Shown here: in pieces, positions 22,334 through 35,592 of the stretch
Layout of the letters: each line of letters begins with the position of its first letter
Position numbering within the stretch: position 1 is the stretch's first letter
Origin: Homalodisca vitripennis
Lineage: Eukaryota; Arthropoda; Insecta; Hemiptera; Cicadellidae
Assembly: GCF_021130785.1 (NCBI RefSeq)
Contig: NC_060214.1
Location: 104,648,001 to 104,712,000, forward strand
Direction: 5' to 3'
DNA length: 64,000 bases
The notes under the pieces: model-generated
Database searches by the model: none
Told to the model about the DNA's origin: nothing
What the model saw: the letters and a program-made list of their open reading frames with translations, nothing else
Translations under genes and position numbers: made by a program

Positions 22334-25166
22334 ATGAGGTCTCTTAATACAGGCTTTGATGAGATGAGTTCTTTCGTGCGTGACTTTGATTTTGATGCGT
22401 TTGGGGTTTCTGAGACCTGGCTTCGTCCTTAACCCCTTCAGTTGGTTTCAATATACCGGGGTACACGCTGCTTCGTTGTGATCGCCAAAGTACCCTAAAC
22501 GACTCCTCTATTGATACGACAGGTGGAGGTGTGGCCCTGTACGTGAGAGAGAGTATTCCTTTCGAGCGATACACTCTAGCGGATGTGGGCCCTGGAGTTT
22601 AAACTCTTTGCATTATTGGTAAAGTGGAAGGGGTGAGGTTTGGTCTGTGTGTGGTTTACAGGCCGCCACACGTGAGGTACACTTCGATGTCAGCTCTTCT
22701 ACACTCTCTCTTTGTTTGCCTGGCTATGGAAGTAAACACAGTAATGTGTTTCGGGGATTTTAACATTAATTTATTATCAAAGACATGCCATGAAGCTAAA
22801 TGTTTACGCCGACTCTTGAAAGAATCAAACGCATTACAACTTATAAATGAACCAACAAGAGTTACTGCAACTTCAGCCACCTTGTTAGACCACATAATCG
22901 TGGACAGGTCGGCTGAAATCGAGAGGACCGGCGTCATAGACGCACCTAGTATTATAGATCAAAGAGGAATAAAAATAACGGATCACAGGCTTATTTATTG
23001 CACGGTTAAAGTTCCTAAATATAAGAAAAAAACGCCTAAAATGATCATCTACAGAGATTTTAAACATTTCAATGAAGAAAGGGCTGTAGCTGCAATCGCA
23101 AATGTTAACTGGAATAGTGCAACGCAATTAGATGGAATAGATAATATTGAACAATTTATTTCAAGGAGTATTATATTAAAAAGGTATTTGATGAACACGC
23201 CCCTCTTGTTTGTAAAAGAGTCACAAAAGAGAAGGCTCCTTGGAGAAATGATGAAATAATTAAGAATACAAAAATTAAAAATAAACTGCATAGAAAATAT
23301 TGGAAGTCCAGAACTAATGGGGACTGGGAACTGTACAAAGAGGCACGAAATAAATTAAACCTGATGATATGGAAAGCAAAAAAGGCATATTTCACTGAAA
23401 AATTATCATCTTCAAGTAACCCAAAAGATTTCTGGACGTGCCTCAAGAAATGCAATGTAGTTGGAAATTCTACCAATAACTGTTTGCCTCATAATTTGAA
23501 TATAAATGATATTAACAGATACTTTGTTGAGATGGGCAGTGCAAATGAGGTTAGCGAAGAAAAAGTAATTTATTTCAACTCGAACAAGATAAATAATGAT
23601 GCCGTTATTTTAACTTCCATTCAGTCACTGACAAGGACGTGAAATCAGCAATGAATGAAATAAAAACCACAGCAGCGGGCAGCGATGAAATTACTATTCA
23701 GATGATTAAAGCCGTGAGTCCATATGCACTAGGTGCCATTACACATTTGATAAATGAGTCCTTGTCTGAAGGCATGTTTCCACAAAGATGGAAAGAAAGT
23801 ATAGTTCATCCCTTACATAAGCTACCCATCCCTCATAGTTTTAATCAACTTAGGCCAATATCGATTTTACCAGCGATGTCCAAAATATTGGAGAAAATTG
23901 TTACTAAGCAATTGATGAAGCACATGGATGATAAGAACATTCTTCCTAAAACTCAATCTGGCTTCAGACATAATCATAGTACTTGCACTGCCCTGATGAA
24001 CTTATTTTCAGATTTGATTGACTCTAAAGACAGTGGAAAATACAACTCCATTGTTATGTTGGATTATTCGCAGGCATTTGACTCAATTAGTCACAAAATT
24101 TTGTTGGCCAAGATGCACTATTACAGCTTTGGAGAAAACGCTATTGAGTGGGTGAAGTCTTATCCTGAAGGAAGAAGCCAGGTGACAAGGGTTGAGGGCG
24201 AGACATCTGCCTCTCTAAGTAGGGAGCTAGGTGTGCCTCAGGGAAGTTGTCTTGGTCCTGTACTGTTTAACCTGTACACCTCTGACTTCCCAAAGTGTAT
24301 TAAACACTGTACGGCTCATATGTATGCTGATGACTGCCATGTTGCATTTGTCCTATGACCCTAGCTCAGTTCAGGTGGCTTTTGCCCATATAAACTCTGA
24401 TCTTGAAAACATCAGTAAATGGTCTGTAGACAATGGGTTAAAGCTCAATGTAGGCAAGTGCACTGTCCTTCATACTATACCACACAACACAATACAGGCC
24501 TTGACAGACAGTGGTGTGGGGATTGCTCTTGATGGGGAGTTTTTGACCTTGTGTGACAGGGTGAAAACGCTCGGCATCATGCTTGATAGCGATCTAACAT
24601 TCTCTGAACACGCCACTTATGTCATACAACGTGCACTTGGCAGATTAAGAGGTCTATACAGATTGAGATCTCTACTGCCGGAATTTTCGAAGCTTCAGCT
24701 TATGCAGTCGATGGTTTTTTCCGTCATTTATTACTGCTATCCAGCCTATGGTAACAGCATCTCGCGGGGGGACGTAGAACGTATTCATAGACTTCAAAAC
24801 TCTGCGGTGCGTTTCATTTTCAACTTGAAACGTTTTGATCACGTGTCCCCCTTTCGAGATGCTGCCAGCCTGCTACCAGTGGAGTCCGTCTGCAGGATGT
24901 TGACTTGCTCATTGGTCCACAAGGTCCTATCACACCAGGAACCGCAGTACCTGAGCGAGCGGTTGTTGTTCCGGGAGGGGGTCTCGCAACGCAGTACCCG
25001 CCATGGCTACCTTCTTGACTTTCGAAAAGTCAGGCATGAAGTCGGGAGGAAAAGTTTTTCGTATTTCGGCCCTAAATTGTACAATGACCTCCCCCTTAGC
25101 CTTAAGCAATACAGTTGCAATTCTTTTAAATTAAAACTTAAGGACTACATATGTGTTGATAAATAA
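22334..25166 (+). pseudogene. LINE ORF2: apurinic-type endonuclease and reverse transcriptase, broken
   Basis: ORF2 begins at or just before Met 22334 with NMRSLNTGFDEM, the endonuclease N-terminus. It continues as VSETWL, FNIPGYTLLRCDR, CVVYRPPHV, FGDFNINLL and ITDHRLIY. The linker and reverse transcriptase follow: MIWKAKKAYFTEKL, LRPISILPAMSKILEK, QSGFRHNHSTCTALM, MLDYSQAFDSISH, VPQGSCLGPVLFNLY and the catalytic MYADD near 24319. The C-terminal region ends LPLSLKQYSCNSFKLK with the stop at 25164. Lesions are frameshifts near 22431-22438, 23185, 23620-23640 and 24345, and a TAA at 22600-22602. The protein would nick target DNA and copy the element RNA at the nick. All domains are present, so the copy was complete before decay. 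Confidence 0.87.
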
Positions 25167-25332
25167 CGTATTTAAGTTGTTAGTGTATAAGTTTTAGTAT
25201 TTAGTATAATCCAATGTTGTTCCTTTTAGTTTTAATCACAAGTCTTTGTTATTTAGTATTTAAGGCCATTAAATGACTTGAGTTGTTCTGCAAAACAGTG
25301 TATGTACTGAGAAACGCTTGTAAATAAAGGCA

Positions 25333-25372
25333 TTTTGATTTGATTTGATTTGATTGATTTGATTTGATTTAG
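25333..25372 (+). repeat. LINE 3' tail of TTTGATT/GATTT repeats
   Basis: Six to seven GATTT-like units close the element after AATAAAGGCATTTT. Short-repeat tails are used by several CR1-related LINEs in place of poly-A and are probably recognised by their reverse transcriptase. Confidence 0.85.
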
Positions 25373-27573
25373 ATGCGATTAAGAAAACTGAAGTTATGTA
25401 TCTAAATTAAATTTCTAAATTAACTTGTACTGAAGTGATTTTATTTTAACCGGATCTTTATGGTTATTAATAACCTGTTTCTGTAGTATTAACTATAAAG
25501 AACCAAAACCTTCTGAACATAACGGTGTAGGGAAATTCATAAAATATTTTTGTTTAATATTGTAATTCCAAGTGAATATGGAGGACGTGACAAAATAACC
25601 ACGAATAAAGTGTGGATAAGCTTTCACTGGAGTAAAAAATAACACTGCCATTTAGTTATAATGTGTCGCCGATACAATTCTATTCCATATCAAAGCCTTG
25701 CCCTGTCACAGTCTACATTGAATTAATACAAACGTATTCTACGGTGGATAAATAGAACCATGAACGCGGATGAATTTAATCTTTCCTACAATTGAAGTAT
25801 TTGAGCCTCAGATGATGTATTCAGCTATGATTAATTTTAATCCATTTAAAAAACATTTTATAATTTTGCTTCATAGACGAATAAAATGCTCAAAATATTT
25901 TAATTAAATTTAAAATAAAAGAAAATGGATAGCAACTTAGGATTTTACAATTTATGATAAATTGAATTTATGATTTTTTGAATCCCACCTACGTAGGGTT
26001 CTTGAGGGTCATATGTGCTAGCAGCAACATAATATTGACAGTGTACATTTTCGAAAAACCATCCTTACATGCTTTAAGAATATACCGTTACTGTAGGTTT
26101 CCAATGTGAAGCTTCCCTAGGAGACTTGTTCTAGAGCTGTGACAAGATTGTTCAGGAATTGGGATATTTAAAAATTACACTGGACCCCATTACTTTTTGG
26201 GACAGTGTGATGTTTTCGATACAGTTTCATAAATTCCCTATTGTATCACATTTACCCTCTTTGGTAAATGCTAAGCAGAGATGTGTGCAAAGAAGAGGTT
26301 TTATTCCGATTCATGAAGCTTTATTTTACAACTTTTTTACAATGCACAAGTATACAAGATTGCTGTTGGATTTAGGAAGAAAGTAGTATTTTTAGATATT
26401 CATTCCACGCCAGCTCGAATAATGACAAGGCAATCTATATTAATATATGAGTCTGATTTGAGAAATTTCTTGGAAACTCTAATCTCTAAATCTTCTAGTC
26501 CCTTATTAAGGTCTGTTATGAGGATCGCTACGCTTCAAAAGTGAGTAAACGTCAGTACAAAGATATTCCAACATTTATTTGCAACATTACTGACTAATAA
26601 AACAACATCATCCGCATTAAATAAATACGTGTATATCCATATATGGGCTATAAAACTGTTTTTAAAAGTACAAAAATCTGTAAATTTTAATTAAACCAAA
26701 AGGATTGTATTGTATTAAATCAATGAACAAAGCACCAATAAATCACAATAATAATCGATGTAAATGCATGTACTTTTGTGTAAACAACAATAACCAGAAA
26801 CGCATCACATTGTGTGACACTGTTTCAGTAGAGTAACTTGAACATTGAAATTCCCTCTCATTCCCCGGCCACACAATAGTCTGCACTTACATTTTCATGC
26901 TCCGGTAAATTCTCGCTACAGCTTCTACTTGACCGGTCCAGGTCAGTATTTTATACCTCTGAAATCCTTTTCAACCGGAAGATTGGTATTTGTATGGTTT
27001 TACTGGAATATTGGGAACAGGCCCAGTGGACAATATATTTATGTTTAAGAATGAGTATTACGACTTCTTCCTGAAATACACTTTTTGTACCCGTATGAAC
27101 TGTGAAATAGTGAAAAATTTATTATTTTATTTTTACTTAAAAGTTAATAAAAGTAATTAAAAATTAGAGCGCTATCCCAACAAAATAATGTTTCCTATTA
27201 AAATGTTCTTCTGTTACACAAAGAATTTTGTCATTTTCTGCAAATGAGCATGCATCTAGAAAAATAAATATTTATTATAGTAATTGTTTGTATAATTAAT
27301 TATATAATAATAATTTTTTAATTGTTATGTATAGTAATATTTTAAACCCAAAGTGAATTATTAACACAGCGTATGTAGGTCCATGGTTTTATCTCAAAAA
27401 GTATTGTTTAGCATTACAACGCAAAAACACATAAAAATACTTAATTACTCTTGATAAATAAAGAATTTGTTTGATTTTAGAGTCAAAAGATCACAGGGCA
27501 GTCCGTCTATGTAATAATGTAATCACTCTAGATAGGAATATAATAGGATAATAAGGTAATAATAGTATAAAGA

Positions 27574-27717
27574 ATATAATAGATTTATCATTATAAGTTT
27601 ACATCCTTCTAAAAAATTGATATTGCACGAAATTTGATAGTAAACAAAGCATTTAAAGATCAGACAGTGATAGATAGAATCATATATTGTTGATATTGTA
27701 GTTTTGGGTAAGATAAT
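27574..27717 (+). repeat. Diverged direct repeat, copy 1
   Basis: This segment (from ATATAATAGATTTAT to TTTTGGGTAAGATAA) aligns with 28492-28632 at roughly four of five positions, including the run GACAGTGATAGATAGAAT. It may be an old interspersed repeat or a local duplication. Confidence 0.7.
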
Positions 27718-28491
27718 TTAGTACATCGGTTACTTTTGTCCAGGGGACTATTATTTTTGGATCAAAAGATTAAAGAACAGTCCGTAATCTGTTTGTTAAT
27801 TTTTAAAATACTGTTACGTTACTTTATAAATTCGATTATCGGTATGTTGCTTTATTTATTAGGAAAGCTTCTTACTGCCTAACAACGTTTAGTGTAGGCT
27901 TCCTTTAGATTCTGTGGTCGGTATTGTGTTTAATTGATGCCCACTTAATCAACTCCCACTTGATATGTGACAGTAATAACGGGAAATACTGGACAGCTAC
28001 AGTGTTGGGAGTTCTGTTCAGTCATCGCCATGGCCTACATGTTTATTCGTCTACTATTTGTACATTTTAGGACCATTTTTATGCGTATTTACTGTATTTT
28101 GCATTACATATATTCCATTTAATTTATTTATATTACTTTCTAAATCGACAAAGCCATCCATGTTTTCTGCTATGCCTGAAGATAAAGGAATAATTCCTTA
28201 TAAGGCATCACATTTTGTATTAAGAAACCATTTAAATCGATGAAACAATTTAATACAAGTAATCAAATCATTTCCGTGAAAACGCGTGTTTTGTATTGAT
28301 TAAAACATTCAAATGTAACAATGTAATACAAGGAAACAAATCAATTCCATGAAAACGTATAAATCCGTATGAAGTTATTACAGTCGATGAATACTGACAA
28401 TTCACTAATTGGTTTATACAAATATCATATATGTATAGTTTTGTTTTATTTATTTCCACAATTCTATTAACTACAAACTGAAATGGGATAT

Positions 28492-28632
28492 AATAGATTT
28501 ATAGTTACAAGTTTACATTCATTCAACAAATGATATTGCACCAAATATGATCGTAAAACAAGCATTTACAGATCTGACAGTGATAGATAGAATTATATAT
28601 TGATGATATTATAGTTTTGGGTCAGATAAGAG
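28492..28632 (+). repeat. Diverged direct repeat, copy 2
   Basis: Partner of 27574-27717, in the same orientation and about 915 bases away. Confidence 0.7.
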
Positions 28633-30851
28633 GAAAATTACGAACTTCTGTACTATTTACTATGTAAGGCTAGTGCACAAGATTTTAAATTTAACTTTAA
28701 ATTTCATTAGATGAGTTTGTAAATCTACATTGCACGTTTAAGAAAGATACAGAGTTGATGGAAGTTTTGGGATGCCCTCCACCTTTACGAGCAAGTACAT
28801 TCCAAGCCCAAGTAATTTGCTTCTTAATCCACCCTGAACAGAAAACTGCTTTAACCACCGTGACTAATGACCTTAACGTCGATTACATTCTGCCTAGAAT
28901 ATAACCTGGAATACTGAAAATTAAAAAAAGTAAAATAAATGTAATCTGAAGAGTAGAACTTCACTTTATACATCGATTCTGAAACTATAAAATATGGTAA
29001 AAATTTTATTTGATAAAAGGAAAGAGTAATAAAATATATTGTTCTCATTATACATTTAATAAGTAGAAATTGCCTTTAATTAATCGACCTAATTAAACAC
29101 TCTCTTCTATTACAATTGTGGTGGTAGTCGTTATACAACTGGGATGATGTGACATTTTTTATAGATACAAATTAATTTAAAAAACATAAGCAGCATTTTA
29201 AACTGCAAAGCGATCATAAATTAAGTTATTACATTATAAATTATACATATGGTAAAGAAATTACGTATTACTTTCATTTTACTACAGGATAAGTATATAA
29301 ACGGTTCACCATCCCATTCAGCCAGCTTCACGATGATTTTAACACTTGTTTTGGGAAATACTAAGTTGCAATGCAATTGTCAAGACATCTTTTACTCATT
29401 GTGAGTGGTTATTGTTTAAAAATATTGATTTCCTTGGTGTTTATATAGTGTTCTAAATCAGCCAAACCCATTTCCAAAATGTTCGCGTTAAAAGGAAAAC
29501 TGAATTTAAAGTAGCTGTAGTAACCTAGATTTTTTTTATATGTCCTTTAAGGCAGAGGTTCATTATTTTAACCGGGCAACACACAAAAGCTGACGTGGTA
29601 AGCCCCCCAAATTCTTTGAACCACAATATTTGACACAGGGCCTGAAGGGGATGATGGACTACACCATTTAGAACAACCGACCACAGAGAGAGAATAGAGA
29701 ATAATGCAAAGCGAGCTGGGACTAGACAGTTAGCTGCAATATATTGCGTGAGATATCTTACCGATGGAAGACAAGTGAAAAGATCGGTTTATGCGATCAG
29801 CTGTCTGGGCATCGACAGTTAGTTATTTAAAAAAGTATATGCAACCTAATATCTCAAAAGCAACGTTGATATAAATATAACATACTACGATAAGTCATAA
29901 AAATTATGACATGCATAAAATCATAAGGTTTAATAAAATGATTAATGGAGATATATGTTATAAAATTAAAAGAAATTTGAATAATTGCTATAAGTATATT
30001 GTTCCTAAACTTAAAAACTTACTTTAAAAACCCGTTTTTTTTAGGAATATTATTTCCTTTAATTTTAAAACTTAAAATATAAAAATAAACATACAAAGAA
30101 ATTGAAATTTATATCGGTATTTTATTTAATGCATATGTATTTTATGAATAATTCTTGGGACGCTACAACCTATCATTGATTAAATGATCTATTTGTTTAG
30201 TGAATGATTTGATACATAAGTTAGAACAGGCTGACTAAAACAATTTTTCAATTCAAAATCGTTTAATAAACGTTAAGTACGCTTTATTACGTTCTTCTTT
30301 AGGAATTACAATCAGAAATATATCTAAAAATGATTTATCCTTATGATAAGTTTCTTTTATAGAGTACGCTTAAAGATATTCATCACAAGTATAGAAGACT
30401 TAATACGATAGCCAATTACTTATTCGTCTCTGTTTTATACGCATGTACAAAAAATCAATCACTTACCCTATTTTGATGATAAATTTACATTTAATTCACT
30501 TCAGACTGACCAAATGTATCATAACTAAAAGCATTTAATATTTATTACCATCCCATATAAAGAGATGAAAGGGTGATACAAAATAAAGGAAAGAGGATTG
30601 CAACAGTCAAGTCTCATTTACTACCTATAAACCACAGGCATGTCTTTTTTATTTTGTAAGTAGTTTTTGGTAATATATTTGCAATTTTTTTAATCCACAT
30701 AAAATGTTAACATGGAATAATTTTTCCAAATATATTAGTCAATGGATGTTAAAGAACCTTTGCATTGCTCTTTTTGGATTTAGTACATTCAAACACTAAT
30801 TATTCACCTTAAAGTCCTCTAAAATTATAAATCCTAATACGCCCTCTGGTC

Positions 30852-31216
30852 AGTCCAAGGTAGTTGGTAGACGAATGCCGACGTATTGTGACTTGTATTC
30901 TGTAGTTCAGTTTTAATGATTGGTATTGTGTACAGTTTTTTATTAAGTCTACGTTTTAGAGTTAGTGAAGTTGACACACAACATGGTGGTTGTGATTTAT
31001 GACTTAGGCGTGCCACAACGCTTTGGTATAATTTGTTTATTTTAACCTAGTTTGTAATTATGTATTAGGTTAGTTATCTACCTGAAGAAGAGATCAGATT
31101 GCATATCTCGAAACGTAGTATTGCTGATTTTCTGTTTCACTAAACTATGGCAAATGTCCGTAAAAATCCTGTTCCCTCACAATCCTTTCATCGTAAAAAA
31201 TAAACTTCAAACAAAA
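30852..31216 (+). mobile_element. Penelope-like repeat, copy A (single orientation)
   Basis: This matches the forward arm of copies B and C through GGCGTGCCACAACGCTTT, the hairpin TAACCTA...TAGGTTA, CTGAAGAAGAGATCAGAT, CGAAACGTAGT and the closing ATCCTTTCATCG-like end. It lacks the inverted left arm found in B and C and is the most diverged of the three. The CTGAAGA...GAAACG signature resembles the hammerhead-ribozyme core found in terminal repeats of Penelope-like elements; that family link is inference. Confidence 0.55.
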
Positions 31217-32096
31217 AATTAATCCTTTAAATTATTACAAATACATAAAACTAAATTTGCATTAGACACGAGTAAGCTTTTCTAAATTATCTATGAGAAT
31301 TTGCATACAGTGCTGTCACATTTTCTCTCTTTGGCGGATACGGGATAAGTGGGTTAGGAGGAGGGCGCATACCGCTGTGGGTACCGCTATTGTTCAGTGA
31401 CTAGAGCTTGAGAGAAGTTTCTAGCTGTGAAGTGATGTTGGTTGTATCAAATTAATTTCCCAGAAAGTCAGAGCTTTAGTTCTTAAACCTCAGTTTCGAT
31501 AACTAATCACACTTTTTTGTTACCCTAAATAAATAAGTTTATTAAACATTTTCATAAAAATATGTAACAAACTTTAAATGAACGTATTTTTGGAGACGTT
31601 TAAAATCTAAAAAAACTTCCCCACAGGTTTAAAAAATGTTTGTCTTCCTGAAAAGAGTAAAAATAAAACATTGCACTCCTTACTACGGCGAGTAATGCCT
31701 TTAAGTTTTTGTAACTTTATTAAGATTAATTACAAAGATAGATTGCGGTTCTCAAAATGTTCTAAATTTGTAACGTATATGGATGGTTTATGTTTTAACA
31801 TTTTATTATTCTTTCAAATCATGCCAAACAACAACAAACAAAATTAATGCAAAAACAATGAATTCTCAATTGTTTAGAAGGTCCAATATCAATCTGACCT
31901 GTTATATCAACAGAGCCCGAAAGTAAGGGAAGTAAAAGTTAGTTCTATTTCTATCACTTCCACCAGACGGCAAATATTGGTGCAATCAGATGTTCTAAAC
32001 AATCAGTGATCGAGGAACAAACATGACTTCCTTTCTCATGTTTTTGTAAATATTATCTTAAAGTTATTATGAAGACGAAGACAACAGATACGTGTT

Positions 32097-32734
32097 GTGA
32101 AGGAAACAGGATTTTTCCGGACATTTGCCATCGTTAAGTGAAACAAGAAAACAGTAACACTACGTTTCGAGATCTGCGATCTGATCTCTTCTTCAGGTAA
32201 AGAACTAACCTAATACATAATTACAAACTAGGTTAAAATAAACAAATCTTACTAAAGCGTTGTGGCACGCCTGAGTCATGAATCACAACCTACATGTTGT
32301 ATGTCAACTTCACTAACACTAAAGACATGCACTTAATAAAAAAAAAAAAAAAAAACTATACAAAACACCAATCATTAAACTAAACTACGGAATACAGGTC
32401 CGTAGTTTAGTTTAATGATTGGTGTTTTGTATAGTTTTTTTTTTTTTTTTTTTTTTATTAAGTGCATGTCTTTAGTGTTAGTGAAGTTGACATACAACAT
32501 GTAGGTTGTGATTCATGACTCAGGCGTGCCACAACGCTTTAGTAAGATTTGTTTATTTTAACCTAGTTTGTAATTATGTATTAGGTTAGTTCTTTACCTG
32601 AAGAAGAGATCAGATCGCAGATCTCGAAACGTAGTGTTACTGTTTTCTTGTTTCACTTAACGATGGCAAATGTCCGGAAAAATCCTGTTTCCTTCACAAT
32701 CCTTCCATCGTCAAAAATAACCTTCAAACAAAGA
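32097..32734. mobile_element. Penelope-like repeat, copy B: near-perfect 0.3-kb palindrome with 11-bp TSD
   Basis: Two inverted arms (32097-32390 and 32400-32698) match almost base for base, separated by only 9 bases. The right arm continues to 32734. AGATACGTGTT flanks the unit on both sides (32086-32096 and 32735-32745), so it inserted as one unit. Each arm holds the same sequence as copy A. Arms differ mainly in homopolymer length (poly-A against poly-T near 32339 and 32438). Inverted terminal arms and target duplications of variable length are known for Penelope-like elements. No reverse transcriptase is present, so this copy is only terminal sequence. A 66-codon open frame at 32648-32848 crosses the border and is not a gene. 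Confidence 0.7.
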
Positions 32735-34199
32735 AGATACGTGTTATTGATTTCTGTAAAATTTATTGCTCAAAATGGCCTGTTTAAGTTATTTATCGAT
32801 TGTAAGATATTTGCGACAGTAAAACGAACTTTATATAGAAACAAATGAACACTATGTATACGATTAAATCATAATATTTGTTTATTATTAAGAAGTATAA
32901 TAGCGTAATGAATAAATTATTTCGCTTGGATCTTTCGTTAAATTTAAATTTAAAATACTTTGTATTCCTGTGGTTTAGTAACCTATAGATTTATTTTAAT
33001 TGTAAGTAGTATATATCATGTTTTTATGTAAGTATGATTGACATATTTATATGTTTTCATAAACCTGGGTGATTGCTTGGCATTCGTTAAGTTAGACTAA
33101 AGTCTAATATATTAAAATATTTACATTCTTTGTTTTACGTATTATATTTATATCAGGATGCTTGCTAGTTGGTCGTTTCACATTTTGTATACGATAATCT
33201 CTTTCTTGTTATTTAAAATATATTAAAATAAATCTGAACATTTGTTGAATGCTTATATAAAATTTATACCAGAATGTGTATTATACACATCGTAAATATA
33301 TACGGAATTTTATCATACCTATAGTACCTACTTAAAGATTTATCAAATCTTGCAACAAGTTATAAAAGACGATATACAACTTGGGCACCTTTATTCGCCA
33401 ATGGATTTTAAAGTAACCTTAATTCTTGTTTTAACCTTACATTTTTGATATATAAGATCTCAGATATGATATAATTAAGTATTCAGTAGATTATGATGCT
33501 ATACTATAATGGATACTAAAATATTTGTGCTAAACTAATGAACATCCAGTTTTTCTTTACAATGGTTTATGATTATTTTATAAGAATGTTATTTTTATAC
33601 ATTATAATGAACATGATTAAAATATAAAAATGTAAAATTTAGAATAGTGAATATTGCAGTACTTTATTGATGTACAGAAAATATAGATTTAAAAATGTAT
33701 AAAGTTAAAGTATAGAAGTGAAGCAATCTTTACTTAATGATGGCGTGCCAGCTAGAATGATTTTATTCATAAAACATCAATCTCTCTAAACGTCAACATC
33801 GAATTAAACTGATTTGCTCTTCTCAAAAACAGAACTGGAAAGTTAGATGTCTGTGGAAATTCTTATGAAGTAGTAAAGGTTGGGTTTCTCCAAAAATGTA
33901 TACACTTTACCACATACATTTTGTGAAAGGCTTTAAAAAGGATAATACTGACTCTGTGGATTGTGAAGTTCATAATTCGGTGTGAACAAATGCATGTTAC
34001 AGGCGTTATTACTAACGCGCCTTCGGATATGCTCAATCAGCTGGGTCTATTGATTTAGGGTTCTACAAATGTATGCGACTTTTTAATTCAGAGTCGGCTC
34101 AGATCGCTGAACGCAACAGATGGCATCGAAGATCATGCCAAAAGCTGCATTCAAAAATAGCTATCATCCACGCCAACCAGGTATCGAATTTTCAAAAAT

Positions 34200-34500
34200 A
34201 GGAATCTTCAATGAAACAAAGTCAAAATGGTAAAAATACATTTCCGCAGCGGAACGAACAACGGAAATATAAATTCCTACCGATTACCTTCCCTACAGAA
34301 AAAGCTGAGTAAACACGAATTCAATTATTATTCAACACACCCATGGATGTTCACTCAAAATCTTAATCATTTTAGCCAATTAGGTGTATTTAATACACAA
34401 GAGAAAACTTGACTACCAACGGCCTAAAGGCGGAATGGAACTAGAAACACTTCTGTCACACTCCAACCACTGATCCAACCCATCAGAGTGGATCGCTTTA
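34200..34500. other. Patch of mixed composition, unidentified
   Basis: A 61-codon open frame at 34227-34412 and moderately GC-rich DNA occur, but there is no recognised domain. The wider interval 32746-39344 otherwise holds no gene that can be supported, only the hairpins at 35.6 kb and a CA repeat at 38.3 kb. Confidence 0.3.
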
Positions 34501-35562
34501 AAAATATTCTCTTACTTAACTGATGTTTTATAATTATAAATATCACAAAGTGTACACTTTAATAGTAACACAATAATTACAAAAATTAATTCAAAATAAT
34601 TTGTTTTAAATTTATTATGTAAACGGTCGAAAATTAAACCTGATATAGAGAGCACACATACGGGATATAAGAGTTCCATTTGACTTGTGCAATATGTTTA
34701 CAGAGCCTTAAGCCCAACTTTTTTATTTCTACCTAAAAATTTAACAATTACTATAAAATATTATATGCCAGAATATATTAACCCATAATCATTTTTTCTA
34801 TTTTTCTTCAATAGTTTAAATTATAAAAAAACAAACAGTGGTGAGATGGCCATTAGGGTCATGAATAAGAACGCAATGAAACTCATGAACCATTAAATAC
34901 ATTGGCCCCCAAAGTACAATACACACCCCTATTTTTTAATATGGTAAGGGTTATTAATTTGATAGCACTGCATTATTGTTTTAAAAGATTCATAACCCTA
35001 AATTTGTTTATTACGTGAAATAAAGATAAAATCGAGGGGCATTAGAAGCTGTCAATAATATCTACAGCAAAATTGTCGTATTTAAAAGTTTTAAATGAGT
35101 TACAATATAATGAGTACAATGTTGGATCTGTCTATTATATTGTAAATAAAAAACCTTTGAAAAACCGAGCAACTGTTTTCAGCCTTTACTCAGTTTAATT
35201 TTCTCGTGTTAAGGATAAATTATTAGCTGAGTGTCTACCTTCAATAAGGTATCAGAAGCTACTTCAATATTAATAGCGCACTTGAATTATGTTTATCAAT
35301 ATCGTTATAATGAGACCTTTCAATTTAGATTCATTCATTATTTACGGTCTATTGGAGTACGTATATTTATAAAATTTTATCAATGAAAATGTCAGTCAAG
35401 TGTTACTTTGCGTGGAGCAGTAAATACACCTTTACAATTGATCAAACCTCATACACCGCATCACATATTACATATGGTAAACTGTGTGGTCGAAAAAGTT
35501 TATAACTATTCCTTACACAGTTTACTGAAAATACAAATACATTCAAAAATAATTATTTTTAA

Positions 35563-35592
35563 TAATATTGGTACTATAAAGTACCAATATTA
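35563..35592. repeat. Hairpin 1 of an adjacent pair
   Basis: TAATATTGGTAC at 35563-35574 is perfectly complementary to 35581-35592, with a 6-base loop. It abuts the larger hairpin that follows. Confidence 0.9.

Larger units (their letters stand above)
20330..25372 (+). mobile_element. CR1-like non-LTR retrotransposon (LINE), nearly full length, inactivated
   Basis: The element runs from a GC-richer 5' leader through ORF1 and ORF2 to a short 3' untranslated region ending in a GATTT-type repeat. ORF1 carries a coiled coil and an SGNH esterase; ORF2 carries an endonuclease and a reverse transcriptase. An ORF1 esterase is a known mark of CR1-group LINEs, and tails of short repeats rather than plain poly-A are common in that group. 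The 5' border is estimated from the composition change and could be off by some tens of bases. No target-site duplication was identified. Two stops and four frameshifts make this copy dead as read. Confidence 0.85.
25373..30851. other. AT-rich DNA with diverged local duplications, no gene confirmed
   Basis: Short open frames up to 75 codons show no known domain. Segments 27574-27717 and 28492-28632 are diverged copies of each other, and 28251-28283 is repeated at 28324-28356. A patch at 29550-29820 has somewhat higher GC but no recognised feature. Confidence 0.45.

Noticed and set aside
32648..32848. 66-codon frame at the end of Penelope-like copy B
   Set aside because: It crosses the insertion border and the target duplication, so it joins unrelated sequences.
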